A stretch of DNA of 64,000 bases from Channallabes apus (taxonomy: Eukaryota; Chordata; Actinopteri; Siluriformes; Clariidae). The stretch is taken from positions 31,916,651 to 31,980,650 of the forward strand of contig CM060118.1 of NCBI GenBank assembly GCA_030522415.1, written 5' to 3'. The notes below the pieces were generated by a model. That model was given only the letters and a program-made list of their open reading frames with translations, was not told the DNA's origin and ran no database searches. Positions 1-11,310 of the stretch are shown here, piece after piece. Numbering within the stretch: the first letter of the stretch is position 1; each line of letters begins with the position of its first letter. The position numbers and the translations under genes were made by a program.

Positions 1-1556
1 ACTCCCCCAATACAGTCCCACAGTACACTCCCCCAATACAGTCCCACAGTACAGTCCCACAGTACAGTCCCTCAGTACAGTCCCACAGTACAGTCCCACA
101 GTACACTCCCCTAGTACACTCCCCCAATACAGTCCCACAGTACAGTCCCCTAGTACACTGCCCCAATACAGTCCCACAGTACAGTCCCCTAGTACACTCC
201 CCCAATACAGTCCCTCAGTACAGTCCCACAGTACACTCCCCCAGTACAGTCCCCCAGTACAGTCCCCCAGTACAGTCCCGCAGTACACTCCCCCAATACA
301 GTCCCACAGTACAGTCCCCCAGTACACTACCCCGTACACTCCCCCAATACAGTCCCACAGTACAGTCCCCTAGTACACTCCCCCAATACAGTCCCCCAGT
401 ACACTCCCCCAGTACAGTCCCCCAGTACACTCCCACAGTGCACTCCCACAGTACACTCCCACAGTGCACTCCCACAGTACAGTCCCACAGTACACTCCCA
501 CAGTACACTCCCACAGTACACTCCCACAGTGCACTCCCACAGTACAGTCCCACAGTACACTCCCACAGTACAGTCCCACAGTACACTCCCACAGTACACT
601 CCCACAGTACACTACCACAGTGCACTCCCACAGTACACTCCCACAGTACACTCCCACAGTACACTCCCACAGTGCACTCCCACAGTACAGTCCCACAGTA
701 CACTCCCACAGTACACTCCCACAGTGCACTCCCACAGTGCACTCCCACAGTACAGTCCCACAGTACACTCCCACAGTGCACTCCCACAGTACAGTGCCCC
801 AATACAGTCCCCCAGTACAGTCCCGCAGTACACTCCCCCAATACAGTCCCTCAGAACAGTCCCACAGTACAGTCCCACAGTGCACTCCCACAGTACAGTC
901 CCCCAGTACAGTCCCGCAGTACACTCCCCCAATACAGTCCCACAGTACAGTCCCACAGTGCACTCCCACAGTGCAGTCCCCCAGTGCAGTCCCCCAATAC
1001 AGTCCCCCAGTACACTCCCCCAGTACACTCCCCCAGTACACTTCCCCAATACAGTCCCGCAGTACACTCCCCCAATACAGTCCCTCAGAACAGTCCCACA
1101 GTACAGTCCCACAGTGCACTCCCACAGTACAGTCCCCCAGTACAGTCCACCAGTACAGTCCCCCAGTACAGTCCCACAGTACACTCCCCCAATACAGTCC
1201 CTCAGAACAGTCCCACAGTTCAGTCCCACAGTGCACTCCCACAGTGCACTCCCCCAGTGCAGTCCCCCAGTACAGTCCCCCAGTACAGTCCCGCAGTACA
1301 GTCCCTCAGAACAGTCCCACAGTACAGTCCCCCAGTACAGTCCCCCAGTACAGTCCCCCAGTACAGTCCCGCAGTACAGTCCCGCAGTACAGTCCCTCAG
1401 AACAGTCCCACAGTACACTCCCCTAGTACACTCCCCCAATACAGTCCCCCAGTACACTCCCACAGTACACTCCCACAGTACACTCCCACAGTGCACTCCC
1501 ACAGTACAGTCCCACAGTACAGTCCCACAGTACAGTCCCACAGTACAGTCCCACAC
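1..1556. repeat. 13-bp minisatellite, about 120 copies in the window
   Basis: Tandem units of the form CCCACAGTACACT, with positional variants (AC/AG, TAC/TGC, CAC/CCC, CCAATAC, CTCAGAAC). The array starts beyond the left edge. Because 13 is not a multiple of 3 and the units hold no stop, all frames stay open for hundreds of codons on both strands and produce Ser/Pro/Gln/His/Thr-rich and Gly/Cys/Trp/Leu-rich pseudo-proteins. These are not genes. Left and right parts use different variants: CCCCCAATACAG types at 1-420 and 790-1440, CCCACAGT types in 420-790 and at the right end. Confidence 0.97.
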
Positions 1557-1673
1557 AACTCAAACTCACCACGGGAGATATAGCTAATAGCTGGAAGCTT
1601 ATTCTGAAATTAAGTCAACAGCTGCGTTCAGCAGAAGGTCTTTATGTATCACCTGGCCTTTTTTTGTAGGAAC

Positions 1674-1675
<2 letters not shown>

Positions 1676-1744
<69 letters not shown>
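1676..1744. repeat. (CA)n microsatellite
   Basis: An uninterrupted CA dinucleotide run of about 34 units, just after the 13-bp minisatellite. Confidence 0.98.
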
Positions 1745-1745
<1 letters not shown>

Positions 1746-2076
1746 AGTCCTGACAATAATTTCTGCAGAAATACCGAGGTTTAGGCTCTCAAACGCATCC
1801 CGGCATATCACCTTCAATTGCCTCGACCACCTGATGGGTGGAAGATGAAAATTTAATTCCCTTTCTCTCCTAGACTCCTTCCTAAAAAGCACAGACATTT
1901 GCACTTCCCTTCCATCCCAGCACAAAGGCAGATACACACACACACACACACAAATGCACATGTGTACACTCACACACACCCACACACACATAGGCATTCA
2001 TCAATGCCAAGTGCAGCAGAGGTGGTGTGTGTTTTGCCCAGCAGGAGAAGACCCAGCACAAAAGGCTCAGGCACAG

Positions 2077-2078
<2 letters not shown>

Positions 2079-2157
<79 letters not shown>
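2079..2157. repeat. (GT)n microsatellite
   Basis: An uninterrupted run of about 39 GT units. Together with the CA run at 1676 it forms a separated pair of complementary arrays that could pair with each other when single-stranded. Confidence 0.98.
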
Positions 2158-2162
<5 letters not shown>

Positions 2163-2623
2163 GCAGCATCAAAGCTCCGATGACAGCTCGAGAGTAGGGA
2201 GAGGAAGAGAAGTGATACATCCACTCAGGTAGAGTAGTTGCTGCTGTCACATAGGCTTTGGGTGTGCATGAAGTGTATGAGTAATGCAGTCAGTGTGTGT
2301 GTGTGTGTGTGTGTGTTTGTGTGGATGCGTTTTAGTATGTATATCTGAGTGGTTTCCATCCCAGAGCTGTAGCTTTTTTCTTCTTTATTTTTATAGACTT
2401 ACATCTTTATATTTATTTATATATTTTCCGGTTTACAAATATGAATCGTTTGTATGTGAAAAGACGGTGAATTGGCTCCTTTTTTTCACACACCAGGTGC
2501 AGAAATGATGTTTCATCAACCCGCATTCACACAGATGCAAATCTTATTTGTCGAAATCCTCATCCGTTTAACATGATTATGGTCATTATATTCATTATGA
2601 ATTAGGATTTTGCCAGTGATATC

Positions 2624-2625
2624 TT

Positions 2626-2672
<47 letters not shown>

Positions 2673-2673
2673 T

Positions 2674-2704
<31 letters not shown>
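2624..2704. repeat. Compound TG/TTTG array
   Basis: Blocks of TG repeats interrupted by TTTG at regular spacing (about every 18-20 bases), giving a higher-order period over the dinucleotide. Confidence 0.9.
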
Positions 2705-2849
2705 CTGACTGTTTATTGATATTTTGTCATAGTCCAGATTTCTGCTTTCAGCCATCATCTGGTTCAGCTGTTTCTTTTCTCAATATCATGTCAGTGTTAT
2801 AGCTTCGGGCCAACAGGAACCCAGATGTTGGATAAGCGTTGTAATATAC

Positions 2850-5800
2850 AGTAGTTATAAAGGTGTTGTAATAGAGTTATAAAGGTGTTGTAATGTAGTT
2901 ATAAAGGTGTTGTAATGTAGTTATAAAGGTGTTGTAATGTAGTTATAAAGGTGTTGTAATGTAGTTATAAAGGTGTTGTAATAGAGTTATAAAGATGTTG
3001 TAATGTAGTTATAAAGATGTTGTTATAGAGTTATAAAGGTGTTGTAATCGAGTTATAAAGGTGTTGTAATAGAGTTATAAACGTGTTGTAATCGAGTTAT
3101 AAAGGTGTTGTAATCGAGTTATAAAGGTGTTGTAATCGAGTTATAAAGGTGTTGTAATCGAGTTATAAAGGTGTTGTAATCGAGTTATGAAGGTGTTGTA
3201 ATCGAGTTATGAAGGTGTTGTAATCGAGTTATGAAGGTGTTGTAATAGAGTTATAAAGGTGTTGTAATAGAGTTATAAAGGTGTTGTAATCGAGTTATAA
3301 AGGTGTTGTAATCGAGTTATAAAGGTGTTGTAATCGAGTTATAAAGGTGTTGTAATCGAGTTATAAAGGTGTTGTAATAGAGTTATAAACGTGTTGTAAT
3401 AGTTATAAAGGTGTTGTAATAGAGTTATAAACGTGTTGTAATAGTTATAAAGGTGTTGTAATAGTTATAAAGATGTTGTAATAGAGTTATAAACGTGTTG
3501 TAATAGTTATAAAGGTGTTGTAATAGAGTTATAAACGTGTTGTAATAGTTATAAAGGTGTTGTAATAGTTATAAAGGTGTTGTAATAGAGTTATAAACGT
3601 GTTGTAATAGAGTTATAAAGGTGTTGTAATAGTTATAAAGGTGTTGTAATAGTTATAAAGATGTTGTAATAGAGATATAAAGGTGTTGTAATCGAGTTAT
3701 AAAGGTGTTGTAATCGAGTTATAAACGTGTTGTAATCGAGTTATAAACGTGTTGTAATCGAGTTATAAACGTGTTGTAATCGAGTTATAAACGTGTTGTA
3801 ATAGTTATAAACGTGTTGTAATAGAGTTATAAAGGTGTTGTAATAGTTATAAAGGTGTTGTAATAGTTATAAAGGTGTTGTAATAGAGTTATAAAGGTGT
3901 TGTAATGTAGTTATAAAGGTGTTGTAATGTAGTTATAAAGGTGTTGTAATCGAGTTATAAACGTGTTGTAATCGAGTTATAAACGTGTTGTAATAGAGTT
4001 ATAAACGTGTTGTAATAGTTATAAAGATGTTGTAATAGAGTTATAAACGTGTTGTAATAGTTATAAAGGTGTTGTAATAGTTATAAAGGTGTTGTAATAG
4101 AGTTATAAAGGTGTTGTAATAGAGTTATAAAGGTGTTGTAATGTAGTTATAAACGTGTTGTAATCGAGTTATAAACGTGTTGTAATAGAGTTATAAACGT
4201 GTTGTAATAGTTATAAAGATGTTGTAATAGAGTTATAAACGTGTTGTAATAGTTATAAAGGTGTTGTAATAGTTATAAAGGTGTTGTAATAGAGTTATAA
4301 AGGTGTTGTAATAGAGTTATAAAGGTGTTGTAATCGAGTTATAAAGGTGTTGTAATCGAGTTATAAAGGTGTTGTAATCGAGTTATAAAGGTGTTGTAAT
4401 AGTTATAAAGGTGTTGTAATCGAGTTATAAAGGTGTTGTAATCGAGTTATAAAGGTGTTGTAATCGAGTTATAAAGGTGTTGTAATCGAGTTATAAAGGT
4501 GTTGTAATCGAGTTATAAAGGTGTTGTAATAGAGTTATAAACGTGTTGTAATAGTTATAAAGGTGTTGTAATAGTTATAAAGATGTTGTAATAGAGTTAT
4601 AAAGGTGTTGTAATAGAGTTATAAACGTGTTGTAATAGAGTTATAAAGGTGTTGTAATAGTTATAAAGGTGTTGTAATAGTTATAAAGATGTTGTAATAG
4701 AGATATAAAGGTGTTGTAATCGAGTTATAAAGGTGTTGTAATCGAGTTATAAACGTGTTGTAATCGAGTTATAAACGTGTTGTAATCGAGTTATAAACGT
4801 GTTGTAATCGAGTTATAAACGTGTTGTAATCGAGTTATAAACGTGTTGTAATCGAGTTATAAACGTGTTGTAATAGTTATAAACGTGTTGTAATAGAGTT
4901 ATAAAGGTGTTGTAATAGTTATAAAGGTGTTGTAATAGTTATAAAGGTGTTGTAATAGAGTTATAAAGGTGTTGTAATGTAGTTATAAAGGTGTTGTAAT
5001 GTAGTTATAAAGGTGTTGTAATCGAGTTATAAACGTGTTGTAATAGAGTTATAAACGTGTTGTAATAGAGTTATAAACGTGTTGTAATAGTTATAAAGAT
5101 GTTGTAATAGAGTTATAAACGTGTTGTAATAGTTATAAAGGTGTTGTAATAGTTATAAAGGTGTTGTAATAGAGTTATAAAGGTGTTGTAATGTAGTTAT
5201 AAACGTGTTGTAATCGAGTTATAAACGTGTTGTAATAGAGTTATAAACGTGTTGTAATAGTTATAAAGATGTTGTAATAGAGTTATAAACGTGTTGTAAT
5301 AGTTATAAAGGTGTTGTAATAGTTATAAAGGTGTTGTAATAGAGTTATAAAGGTGTTGTAATAGAGTTATAAAGGTGTTGTAATCGAGTTATAAAGGTGT
5401 TGTAATCGAGTTATAAAGGTGTTGTAATCGAGTTATAAAGGTGTTGTAATCGAGTTATAAAGGTGTTGTAATAGAGTTATAAACGTGTTGTAATAGTTAT
5501 AAAGGTGTTGTAATAGTTATAAAGATGTTGTAATAGAGTTATAAAGGTGTTGTAATAGAGTTATAAACGTGTTGTAATAGAGTTATAAACGTGTTGTAAT
5601 AGAGTTATAAACGTGTTGTAATAGAGTTATAAAGATGTTGTTATAGAGTTATAAAGGTGTTGTAATGTAGTTATAAAGGTGTTGTAATAGAGTTATAAAG
5701 ATGTTGTAATGTAGTTATAAAGATGTTGTAATGTAGTTATAAAGGTGTTGTTATAGAGTTATAAAGGTGTTGTTATAGAGTTATAAAGGTGTTGTTATAG

Positions 5801-6125
5801 AGTTATAAAGGTGTTGTTATAGAGTTATAAAGGTGTTGTTATAGAGTTATAAAGGTGTTGTAATGTAGTTATAAAGGTGTTGTAATGTAGTTATAAAGAT
5901 GTTGTAATGTAGTTATAAAGATGTTGTAATGTAGTTATAAAGATGTTGTAATGTAGTTATAAAGGTGTTGTAATAGAGTTATAAAGGTGTTGTTATAGAG
6001 TTATAAAGGTGTTGTAATGTAGTTATAAAGGTGTTGTAATGTAGTTATAAAGATGTTGTAATGTAGTTATAAAGGTGTTGTAATAGAGTTATAAAGGTGT
6101 TGTAATAGAGTTATAAAGGTGTTGC
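2850..6125. repeat. 3.3-kb minisatellite of 20/22-bp units
   Basis: About 150 tandem copies of GTTATAAAGGTGTTGTAAT plus a short linker (AGA, CGA, GTA or none), so units are 22 or 20 bp. Point variants AAAGG, AAACG and AAAGAT mark individual units. Blocks of several units recur in the same order. The rare variant GAGATATAAAG occurs at about 3672 and 4700, a shift of 1,028 bp, showing segmental amplification within the array. The flanks are unique sequence. Confidence 0.97.
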
Positions 6126-7149
6126 GATGACGTCCTCTGTCGAGACAATGTTGTGTTTGAAGTTCAATAACATAATGTTTAATAGCGGAATCATTTGAAG
6201 CATTCGTGCTGATTAACATCCATTCACACAACGTCCAAGCACATCCGTGGTCCCTTAAGTTTCTAACATGGTTTAAAATTCATCGAGACGGACAGTACAG
6301 CTCCCCGCACGCGTCTCTTAGTGTTGGAACGTTACCTGTCAGTTTAATTGTCCATCAGGTGAGGTGCATCTTAGCTCCCAAATCACTCTACTGTATCATG
6401 GTGTTTGTATTTATTGGTTATTTATATTTTTTGTGTGTGTGGCTGCTTCCCAATTTAATATCTCAGTAAGTTGCTATTGTCTGGGATTTTTTTTTTATCA
6501 ATGATCCAGTGATAAGCACACAGGTCTCTCACCACAGCGACTGAAGTTCATGTCCTGCTCGGTCCATCAATACTGTGTCCATTGTTTTGATGTTGTTTTG
6601 CGGGGCATCCGTCCAATTTGATCCCATCCTCATGCAGACACTGTGTTCCGACATAATTTCAGTAAAGTCATTCGAACCTTCTAACATCTACTGTACATCA
6701 TCCCATCAACTATTACATTGCCAAACTGGCATCACCACAACTGAAAATCATCAAATCATGAATCATTACACCCAAAATAATAACCCAAATGCACGTGATT
6801 GATGAACTGCTCCTTGTTTAGTCTAGTGACGAGTCGCCCAGACGCGAAAGACAGCAAAGAATACCCACACCATTCCACTAACCCCACCATGTTTGATTGT
6901 CGGTGTGATGTTCTTATTCTGGAATGCTGTTTTATCTTAATAAAGTCTTTTACTTCTGACTCTTCATTCCCGAAAGGCCTAGGAGTGACAACCAGGTGTA
7001 TTTTGGTAACTGTTAAATGAGTCTTATCCTCTTGGTTAGCTGTTAGCTTGTGTTTTGCCTTGCTCTCTTATGGATAACATTTTTCGCAGTCTCTCTCAAG
7101 TCCTGCATCCTGACCTCATCTGTAGTGAATGAAACATGCTGTACAGTTC

Positions 7150-7377
7150 CTTCAGTGTTTTTGTGGACTTTTTTTCACTTCATGAACGAAATGTCTTAAT
7201 GTTCTCAGATGGATTTCTGGTGGGCTAGGAAGATTCACCACTGTTCCATATTTCCTCCATTTGGAGATAATAGCTCTTGCTTTTGTCCGCCACACTCCCA
7301 GAGCCTTGGAAATGACTTTGTAACCCTTTGCAGGCTGGTAGGCTCTGTCTAGCTCAAACAAGTCAGTATGTTGACAC
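7150..7377 (-). mobile_element. Tc1-like transposon relic (N-terminal transposase fragment)
   Basis: The minus strand encodes GYKVISKALGVWRTKARAII followed by SKWRKYGTVVNLPSPPEIHL, the typical second helix-turn-helix and GTVVNLPR-like linker of Tc1-family transposases. The rest of the transposase is absent. The hAT-type element at 7378 was inserted at its edge. Confidence 0.75.
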
Positions 7378-8428
7378 TAGGGCTGCACGATATATCGAAA
7401 AAATATCGTTATCGCGATAATGGCATGCCAAAGAGTTGCGATAAATAATTTATTTGCCAAGCATTTATGTGTCCAAATTTGACCAATCAGATGGGCCCTT
7501 ACTATGTTTATACCCGCTTATATCTTTATATATATATTATTTATATCTTTATACTTAATTCTGTCGCGAACTAACCCCGGATGATCAGAAGACTTAGCGA
7601 TTAGCCGTTAGCCCTTTGTAGCGTGGACGGTAAACCCAAACGCGGAAGCGAACGAGTAGGCAGGATAACCACGCGGATTAGTTTAAGGACTCTCACAGAA
7701 GGGGAGCAAGGGAAAAACACACATTTAACCCGCGTCCTATAAACACACACTCGAATCAGAAAGTAAACAATCTGCACCGACATGCGCGAACTCAGTGACT
7801 AAGCTCTATGCAGTGGTTTGTTTACTCCTCTTATACTTCCTGGTTCGCGACCACATTACTTCCGGGTCCTAGTGCCGGTCGCGGAGCGAGTGTGTGTGTG
7901 TGTGTGTGACAAATAGTCTTTTTTTATTTATTTTTTGTTTAATAATATTTATTTTTATTTAAAAAAAAACTAACAAAACAAAAAACCAGGCAAGCCAAAG
8001 AGAATATTTAGTTTAAAAGATGTTCTTGTTTTAAGACACTATTGATGAGTGTATGGTTACATGTAAATAAAAAGTAATGTTTGAAAGTAATTCATATTGT
8101 GTTGGCAGGTTTATAGTAACAGCAAACCAGAAGTCAGAATATCTGCTGAGGGGTTTAAGTCATTCATAGTGTTTTGAAGTGTAAATATTTGCAACTTCCT
8201 TGACATATAGTTTCTTTTTAGCCTGAATTAGATTTAATTACATCAGACGAATATCTATTACCTGTTTATTTTAGTATGATCATTACATATAAATAAATAA
8301 TTAAAATAATAGGCAATAATAATAATAAAAAAATGCATTTCTCTAGGGAAATGTTATATCGCAAGAAATATCGTTATCGCAGTATTCAACAACAATATCG
8401 CATATTTTCCTAATATCGTGCAGCCCTA
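7378..8428. mobile_element. hAT-type non-autonomous element with TIRs and 8-bp TSD
   Basis: Terminal inverted repeats TAGGGCTGCACGATAT at the left and its complement at the right (ATATCGTGCAGCCCTA, with a small difference). Both ends continue into related ATATCGTTATCGC blocks. Flanking bases are GTTGACAC (7370-7377) and GTTGACAT (8429-8436), an 8-bp target duplication with one change, as for hAT elements. No transposase frame lies inside. A GT run occurs at 7888-7908. Confidence 0.85.
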
Positions 8429-9029
8429 GTTGACATGCACAGCCATTTAAATGGACTCGTCCCATTATGATGATGGGTATTGACGTGCCCCCTTTTTGAC
8501 CATATTACATCACAGACCTAACACAAGTTAGACAGTGGCGAGTAGCATGTCCAGCGAGACAAACATGACCAACGTTTTAGCCCCGTAAATTTCATATGTG
8601 CTTTACGCGTCATATCCGCTTCAATTTTTGCCCAAATGAGATTGACGCTATCCCTCGTGGTTGTGGTGCTATCCGAACCTTATCGTGAGCAGCCTCTTCC
8701 CTCTGTTCCTCATTTTCTTCGGCTTCGAGGTCAAAGCCCGTCGTGGGAACTGTGGAGCATGTGCAGAGTGCCTAGGCTGAGTTGTGTGTCCGATTCACTT
8801 ATACAAATAAGACAATTATATAGTTGGAAAACAGGAGGAGATTTTGAAATGACAGGAATTGGCCAGGAAAGAGCTGGTCAGCGCATTATTAAATACCTGG
8901 AAGGACAGTTTTAAGGCATCAACTAGAAGAAATGCGCTCAGGAAAAAAAAATCAGAGGTCACACACACATACATGCTCACACTATGAAAAGTATTCACAG
9001 GATTGCGACTAACCATGAGACAGCTCTGT

Positions 9030-9480
9030 GGCCATGAGACAACTGCTGTTAGTGAGGCTAATCCGTGAAAAAAGGCTTCAGTTCGAGATTGTAATGATGG
9101 AAAACAAGGTCATGTGGGCTGAGGAGTGCAGATTGACGGTACCCAGGGTGATGGATGCATCAGGGTAAGAAGGGAAGCACATGAAGCGATGCACCCATCA
9201 TGCATAGTGGCCACTGTACAAGCCTCTGGAGGCATCAGTTGGTCCGGTCTAGGCTCAGTATGTTATGTGGCAATAAAATAATAAAATGAATTCAGCTGAT
9301 TACCGGAATGTACTGAATGGCCAGGTTATCACATCAATAGAGATTTCCTCCCTGATGATGGGCTGTGCCAGGACTTAAATTGTGAGAGAGTGGTGGAAGA
9401 ACCACGAGGAACCATTTTCACACATGAACGTTGAGATCCTGTCGTCTTCACAGCCTACTTTGCTGGAAAAGTTCTATGTA
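9030..9480 (+). mobile_element. Tc1-like transposase relic
   Basis: Frame-broken similarity to a teleost Tc1-like transposase: a WADEC-like segment near 9116, then GCIRVRREAHEAMHPSCIVA, TVQASGG, a W-S-G-L-G-S segment, MKSADYRN..LNGQVI, and further on VREWWKNHEEPFSHM. Several frameshifts and stops are present. The same family recurs on the minus strand at 35072-35332. Confidence 0.7.
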
Positions 9481-10520
9481 AGAGAAGATTTTAAGTAATC
9501 AGTTTTAAAACTGCATTTTGTGTTTTCTCAGGTTGCCTGAAACAATAAGTGTAATAAATGCAAAAATAGACACAGTCAGGGAGGAGCAAAACATTTTCAC
9601 GGCTCCACAAGTTTGCTCTCCGCAAACATCTGTTTCAATAATGCAGAAGAGTCGATAGCAGCTTACTTTAAGATAGGTTGTGTCATTTGTTCAACTGCTT
9701 AATGTGTGTGTCTCAGTTCATATCTCACATGTGTTTGTGGCATGAATTAAAGTGGATATATGTTGGATATATGTTAGTTTTGACATTGATCCAGTGTTTC
9801 AGGTCAGTATTGACTGTATGATGCTCCATTTTGCCGTGATCATGTGATCTATTCAGCCGACACTAGTAGCAGGTTTTCCTTCTTCATCACCTTCTTATGC
9901 TTCCTTTTTTTAAGCTGTTTTACTTTTCTAACGACCCCACAACGAGTCGTTAACTATTCAAATGAATTAACGAGGACGTGAAAACGACTACAGCTACAAG
10001 TGTTAGCGACAGTAAGTTAATGGGACGTCAGTACTTTTGTATGTACTTTATCTTCAATAGACATATAATTAGATGACTTCTGCTTTCCCCTCCTCATCCT
10101 TGTGTGAAAGCGGGGTCAACGTTGACAAGTGTGAGGGCAGATTGCAAGAAACAAACCACAAAAAAACACATTCAATGAAAGCGAACAGCAGGAAGACGTC
10201 CGCTAGTTTAACAGTGCATCTCTCAGTGCGTCCGTATTGCTAACCGCGCTTAGCAGTGCCTCTCTCTCTCTAGTCTGTATTGTTAACTGAGATTAGCAAC
10301 TCAAGTCTCTCTGCTCTGTCTTGCTACAGTAACTGAGATCAGCAGCGCATGTCTTGGTCCTTCAGTGTCTCGTTTGAGAGCTGTGTTCTGTGACAAACTC
10401 GTCTCACGTCACTTGGTGCTACTAAAGCTGGCTTTTTCTAAGCTACAGTATATATCCTAGCCTTTCAGACGTTCACAGATGTAACAAACGGAGGTTTTTG
10501 AAATAACATATATATATATA

Positions 10521-11310
10521 TACGCCCCTTTTTCAGGACTGTGTATTTCAACAATAATGTTGTACAAATCCAAATAACTTTACAGATCTTCATTGTAAAG
10601 GGTTTAAACAATGTTTTCCATGCATGTTCAATTAACCATAATCAATTAATTAACATGCACCTGTGGAATGGTCGTTAAGACCTTAACAGCTTACAGAAAG
10701 TAGGCATTTAAGGTCACAGTTGTAAAAACGCAGGACACTAAAGAGACTCGTCTACGACTTGTCTATGCCCAGGGTCCCTGTTCATCTGCGTGAACGTGCA
10801 TTAGGCATGCTGCAGGGGGGCATGAGGACTGCTGATGTGGCTATAGGGCAATAAATCGCCATGTCCGCACTGTGAGACGCCTAAGACGGCGCTACAGGGA
10901 GACGGGAAGGACAGCTGATCATCCTCGCAGTGGAGGACCACGTGTAACAACACCTGCACAGGATGGGTACATCCGAATATCACACCTGCGTGACAGGTAC
11001 AGGATGGCCACAACAACTGCCCGAGTCACACCAGGAACACACAATCCCTCCATCTCACAGCAAGAACTGACAAATCTGGTCCAGTCCATGAGGAGGAGAT
11101 GCACTGCAGTACTTCAAGCAGCTGGTGGCCACCAGATACTGACTGGTACTGACTGATTTTGAGCCTCCCTTCATTCAGGGACACATTGGGAAACATTTTT
11201 ACTTTATGTCTTATGGTGTCGACTCTTTTAGTGTTCATACAAATATTTACACATTAAGTTTACTGAAAGTAAAAACAGTTGAAAGTCAGAGGACGTTTCT
11301 TTTTTTGCTT
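10521..11310 (+). mobile_element. Internally deleted Tc1-like element
   Basis: The N-terminal part encodes VRRLRRRYRETGRTADHPRS, GGPRVTTPAQDGYI and RDRYRMATTTARVTPGTHNP, the DNA-binding half of a Tc1-like transposase. It jumps straight to the C-terminal end QELTNLVQSMRRRCTAVLQA. The catalytic DDE centre is missing, so this is a deletion derivative that could only have moved in trans. The right end reads gaggacgtttctttttttgc, as in the terminal repeats of this family. Confidence 0.8.

Noticed and set aside
215..1587. Long open frames of 74-381 codons on both strands
   Set aside because: They are by-products of the stop-free 13-bp minisatellite; every frame gives the same kind of repeat peptide.
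1599..2758. Open frames rich in CVCVCV or HTHTHT
   Set aside because: Translations of CA/GT dinucleotide runs without any conserved flanking domain.
2850..6125. Regular repeats that could suggest a CRISPR array
   Set aside because: Units are directly adjacent with no unique spacers, and the setting is a vertebrate intron; it is a minisatellite.
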